From: Candidatus Acetothermia bacterium
Lineage (GTDB): Bacteria; Bipolaricaulota; Bipolaricaulia; UBA7950; UBA9294
Direction: 5' to 3'
NCBI GenBank assembly: GCA_003650505.1
Contig: QMQL01000059.1
Coordinates: 1 to 5,906, forward strand
DNA length: 5,906 nucleotides
Program-made: the position numbers and the translations under genes
Shown here: piece by piece, positions 5,329-5,906 of the stretch
Position numbering within the stretch: position 1 is the stretch's first letter
Layout: each line of letters starts with the position of its first letter
The notes under the pieces: generated by a model
Databases searched by the model: none
Told to the model about the DNA's origin: nothing
Seen by the model: only the letters and a program-made list of their open reading frames with translations

Positions 5329-5906
5329 TCAACCGAGGACGCGTTCGAATGCCTCTTTCAGGATCTCCATCCCCTCGTCGATCTCATCGTCGCTGATCGT
5401 CAGGGAGACGAGGACCCGGATGACGTTCCCGTACAGCCCGGCGGTCGGGAAGATCGCCCCGTTCCTCAGGGCCTCGCTCACGACCGCCGAGGTCAGTTCC
5501 GGGGCCGGCTCCTTCGTCCTTCGATCCTTGACGATCTCCATCGCGACCATCGCGCCGAGGCCGCGGACATCGCCGACGACCTCGAACCGATCGGCGAGAT
5601 CCCCGAATCGCCCCTTGATCCTCTCCCCGACGTGACACGCGCGTGCGAGGAGATCGTCGGACTCGATCGTCTTCAGGACCTCGATCGCCGCCCGGCAGGC
5701 GAGCGGATTACCGGCATAGGTCCCGCCGATCCCACTTCCGACCGGGGCGTCCATGATCTCCGCCTTCCCGATCACCCCGGATAGAGGGAGGCCGGCGGCG
5801 AGGGACTTGGCGACGCAGACGAGGTCCGGACGGACGTCGAAATGCTCGTAGGCGAAGAGCTTCCCGGCCCGGCCCAGTCCGCTCTGAATCTCATCGGCGA
5901 TGAGCA
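5329..5906 (-). CDS. Class III (PLP-dependent) aminotransferase, C-terminal part (GabT-like)
   Basis: The last 191 codons of a gene that enters from beyond the right edge (first whole codon 5904-5902). Fold-type I class III aminotransferases move an amino group using pyridoxal phosphate. LIADEIQSGLGR carries the aspartate (codon 5895-5893) that contacts the PLP ring nitrogen. VAKSLAAGLPLSGVIGKAEIMD carries the Schiff-base lysine (codon 5808-5806). GGTYAGNPLACRAA is the phosphate-binding segment contributed by the second subunit. The C-terminus has VRGLGAMVAMEI and GNVIRVLVSLTISDDEIDEG, close to E. coli GabT (GNVLRVLVPLT), with S replacing the usual P. 4-aminobutyrate aminotransferase is the best single guess, but related enzymes acting on other omega-amino acids share these motifs, and the substrate-deciding N-terminal part is missing. 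The stop codon lies 141 bases upstream of the HU start, and no strong terminator follows it. Confidence 0.9.
   Translation of the reverse strand, partial: LIADEIQSGLGRAGKLFAYEHFDVRPDLVCVAKSLAAGLPLSGVIGKAEIMDAPVGSGIGGTYAGNPLACRAAIEVLKTIESDDLLARACHVGERIKGRFGDLADRFEVVGDVRGLGAMVAMEIVKDRRTKEPAPELTSAVVSEALRNGAIFPTAGLYGNVIRVLVSLTISDDEIDEGMEILKEAFERVLG

Noticed and set aside
5284..5784. Plus-strand open frame of 166 codons opposite the aminotransferase
   Set aside because: Antisense to a clear PLP enzyme. The product is Asp/Arg/Pro-rich and unrecognisable, and it begins in an AT-richer gap without a ribosome site.

Overview
The window is a GC-rich (roughly 60 % or more by eye), densely packed stretch of bacterial chromosome. 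Every gene has a recognisable bacterial family and no intergenic gap exceeds about 160 bases. The promoters look like sigma-70 type (TTGACC/TTGACA/TTGGCA with TATCCT/TATACT). Genes for ribosome silencing factor RsfS, HU and an MtaB-type tRNA enzyme fix the domain as Bacteria. The sequence alone does not fix the phylum. An LCP-LytR_C gene directly upstream of rsfS is a familiar pairing in Gram-positive and several deep-branching lineages.

Layout: (1) At the left edge, minus strand, is the N-terminal 54 codons of a methylthiotransferase (MtaB-like). (2) A divergent intergenic region (163-317) carries back-to-back promoters. (3) A plus-strand two-gene operon follows: a membrane-anchored LCP/LytR_C protein (318-1487), then rsfS (1487-1828), overlapping by one base. 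(4) A large minus-strand gene (1825-4752) encodes a 975-residue UvrD-family helicase fused to a RecB-type Fe-S PD-(D/E)XK nuclease. Its stop codon and the rsfS stop codon share one CTAG palindrome. (5) A 147-base gap holds the HU terminator (a perfect 12-bp stem with a T tract on the minus strand), a second hairpin, and a possible -10 box directly before the helicase start. (6) A minus-strand HU gene (4900-5187) has a clear promoter and Shine-Dalgarno site. (7) At the right edge, minus strand, is the C-terminal 191 codons of a GabT-like class III aminotransferase.

The genes are mainly housekeeping: cell-envelope polymer attachment (LCP), ribosome control (RsfS), DNA-end processing or repair (helicase-nuclease), nucleoid architecture (HU), tRNA modification (MtaB) and amino-donor metabolism (aminotransferase). 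Only LCP-rsfS looks like an operon; the rest appear to have their own signals. I see no mobile element, CRISPR array, tRNA, rRNA or toxin-antitoxin pair. I found no convincing new system. The points most worth a second look are the LCP domain lacking two arginines normally used to hold the lipid pyrophosphate, the single-chain helicase-Fe-S nuclease with a possibly leaderless mRNA, and a short reading frame that overlaps both the HU promoter and the HU start codon.
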